Source: Mantamonas sphyraenae (taxonomy: Eukaryota; CRuMs; Mantamonadidae). Taken from it: a stretch of DNA of 64,000 nucleotides. This document shows positions 62,493-64,000 of the stretch, piece by piece (positions within the stretch are counted from its first letter, which is position 1; every line of letters starts with the position of its first letter). Position numbers and translations under genes: made by a program. A model generated the notes under the pieces. That model was given only the letters and a program-made list of their open reading frames with translations, was not told the DNA's origin and searched no databases. The stretch spans positions 62,001 to 126,000 of the forward strand of contig JAPMXV010000075.1 in the NCBI GenBank assembly GCA_026936335.1, in the 5' to 3' direction.

Positions 62493-64000
62493 ATGAGTGG
62501 GCAACCGACACTTTTCAGCTTTTTTGCACGTCCGAACCAGGTCAAGGCGGAGCGAGACGCGGCAATGGATGTGGAGAGGAGCAGTGCAGAGGCGACGCCT
62601 GTGGGCCGTACGGCGGTGGAGATGGAAGGGACGCCGTCAAGCAGCGCAGGGCCGATGCAAGCAGGTGGTTTGGGTGTGGGAGTGGGTGTGAGTGGAGGAG
62701 GGACGAAGCGCAAGCTGGAGATTGAAGGGGCAGAGGCAGACGTGGACAGTGTGGGACGCAAGGTGAGTTTTCCTGTTTTTTTTGGCGGGAAGGCGATCGG
62801 GAATCAGGAAAAGGCGGGTTTTGGCGGGAAACCGTGTCGGCTGACGCCTGGAGGTTCCAGGCACAGGGAGAGTCTGCAGCAGAGCACGCAGCACGCAAGG
62901 CAGCGAATACGGGGATGCAGGGGATGGATGGGATGGACGATGGAAGCAGTAGCAGTGATGAAGACGGCCTGGATGATGTGCCGCTTGCGAAGCGGGCACG
63001 TGTGGGGAAGAAGCGGTTGATTGAGGATGAGGAGGAGGATGACCAAGACGGGTTGGATGATGTGCCTCTTGCACAAAAGGTGGGAGAAGGGGCTATGGAG
63101 GTCGAGGTGCCTACGACGCCGTCGAGGAACCCGCTGGATGCGTTTTCGTTTGGATCGCCTGCAGTGAGTGAGAGCGCGGGAGGAGGGTCTGCGGTAAAGG
63201 TGCGCGCCCTTGCGGGCAGAGCGGGAGGCAAGGCATCGTCGTCGTCGTCGTCGTCGAGCGGCAGCAACACCAACCGGGAAGAGACGCGGTACGAGTGGCT
63301 GGTGGACGTGCGGGATGCCGAAGGGAGGCGACGAGGAGAGGCCGAGTATGACCCAAGGACGCTGTATATTCCGGATGAGGCGTACGCAGAGTTTAGCAAC
63401 TTTGAGAAGCAGTTTTGGGACATCAAGCGGAAGCTGTTTGACACGGTGCTGTTTTTCCAGAAGGGCAAGTTTTACGAGCTGTACGAGAACGACGCGGACA
63501 TCGGACACCGGTACCTGGACCTGAAGCTGACGGACCGTGTGAACATGCGCATGGTGGGCGTGCCGGAAAAGAGCCTGAACATCTGGATGAGCAAGATCAT
63601 GGGCCTCGGGTACAAGGTTGCGCGGGTGGATCAGCAAGGCAACGCGACGCAGGCAAAGATGGCAGGAGTGGCAAGTGGCAAGGTGTTGACACGCAAGCTG
63701 ACAGCCATTCTGACGCGCGGGACGGTGATGGACGAGGAGCTGCTGAACGACCCTGCGGCCAACTATCTGCTGGCGATCAAGGAGGTGCCGGAGCGCAGGC
63801 AGTATGCAGTGTGTTTTGTGGACGCGACGACGGCCGAGGTGAACCTGGGGGTGTTTGAGGACGACGAGCGGCGGACACAGCTGGAAACGCTGATTCTGCA
63901 GATCCGGCCGCAGGAGCTGCTGCTGGAGAAGGGCGTGGGACGGGTGAGTGTGGAGACACGACGTGTCATCAAGGCGCACCTTGTGGCGCCGTTGATCAAC
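62493..64000 (+). CDS. MSH6: DNA mismatch-repair protein MSH6, 5' part only (continues past the right edge)
   Basis: Exons 62493-62762 and 62861 to the window end give the first 470 residues. The N-terminus, MSGQPTLFSFFAR, is a PCNA-binding PIP box, as in other MSH6 proteins. It is followed by a disordered acidic/basic linker with nuclear-localisation-like KKR and KRAR clusters. The MutS connector and mismatch-binding domain I then begins: FDTVLFFQKGKFYELYENDADIG, with the Phe-Tyr-Glu triad of the F-x-E mismatch-recognition motif in GKFYELYE (quoted in parts), then MVGVPEKSLNIWMSKI and GYKVARVDQ. With MSH2 it forms MutS-alpha, which detects base-base mismatches in the nucleus. The intron (62763-62860) has GGCTGACG near its acceptor. 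Confidence 0.95.

Overview
This window is nuclear DNA of a GC-rich, gene-dense eukaryote. Most genes have spliceosomal introns, usually with GTGAGT or GTACGT donors, a recurring CTGAC(AC) branch-point motif and long CA/TG tracts instead of a strong pyrimidine tract. Core eukaryotic genes are present: RIO2 kinase, RNA polymerase subunit RPB5 (twice), mitochondrial ribosomal protein mL45, deoxyhypusine synthase, argininosuccinate synthase and MSH6. An SH2-domain protein, a RhoGAP and an ankyrin/filamin/SH3 protein together suggest a unicellular relative of animals, such as a choanoflagellate or other holozoan protist. That placement is an inference from domain content only.

Layout. 1-17.9 kb: RIO2 (-, runs off the left edge), an OSCA/TMEM63-type channel (+), a small SH2 protein (-), a 1,264-residue unrecognised protein (-), mL45 (-), a multi-pass membrane protein with an acidic tail (-), and a CLU-like protein (+) that changes frame inside a conserved region. 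17.9-37.2 kb: a large inverted duplication. The left arm carries RPB5 (+), a small membrane protein (+) and an S28 serine peptidase (-). The right arm carries the same in mirror image, but its small membrane protein is truncated and a glycosyltransferase-like gene sits between the two duplicated blocks. The roughly 10.7-kb centre holds a 1,883-residue intronless Fanzor (TnpB-like RNA-guided nuclease family) gene (-), deoxyhypusine synthase (-) and a long coiled-coil protein (+). 37.2-52 kb: RhoGAP/coiled-coil protein (+), a GST-C-like protein (+), the 2,245-residue ankyrin/filamin/SH3 protein (-), a small acidic protein (+), an ENT-type transporter (+) and argininosuccinate synthase (+). 52-60.2 kb: a single giant gene (-) for a 2,672-residue secreted protein with a duplicated architecture and three lysine-rich amphipathic segments. 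60.4-64 kb: a type II membrane protein (-) and MSH6 (+, runs off the right edge).

The genes do not form a pathway. Neighbouring divergent genes commonly share intergenic spaces of about 45-165 bp, which probably act as bidirectional promoters. The two most unusual items are the Fanzor gene lying between large inverted repeats and the giant secreted protein. Exon boundaries were read by eye; every multi-exon model given keeps its reading frame across all junctions except the CLU-like gene, which is flagged.
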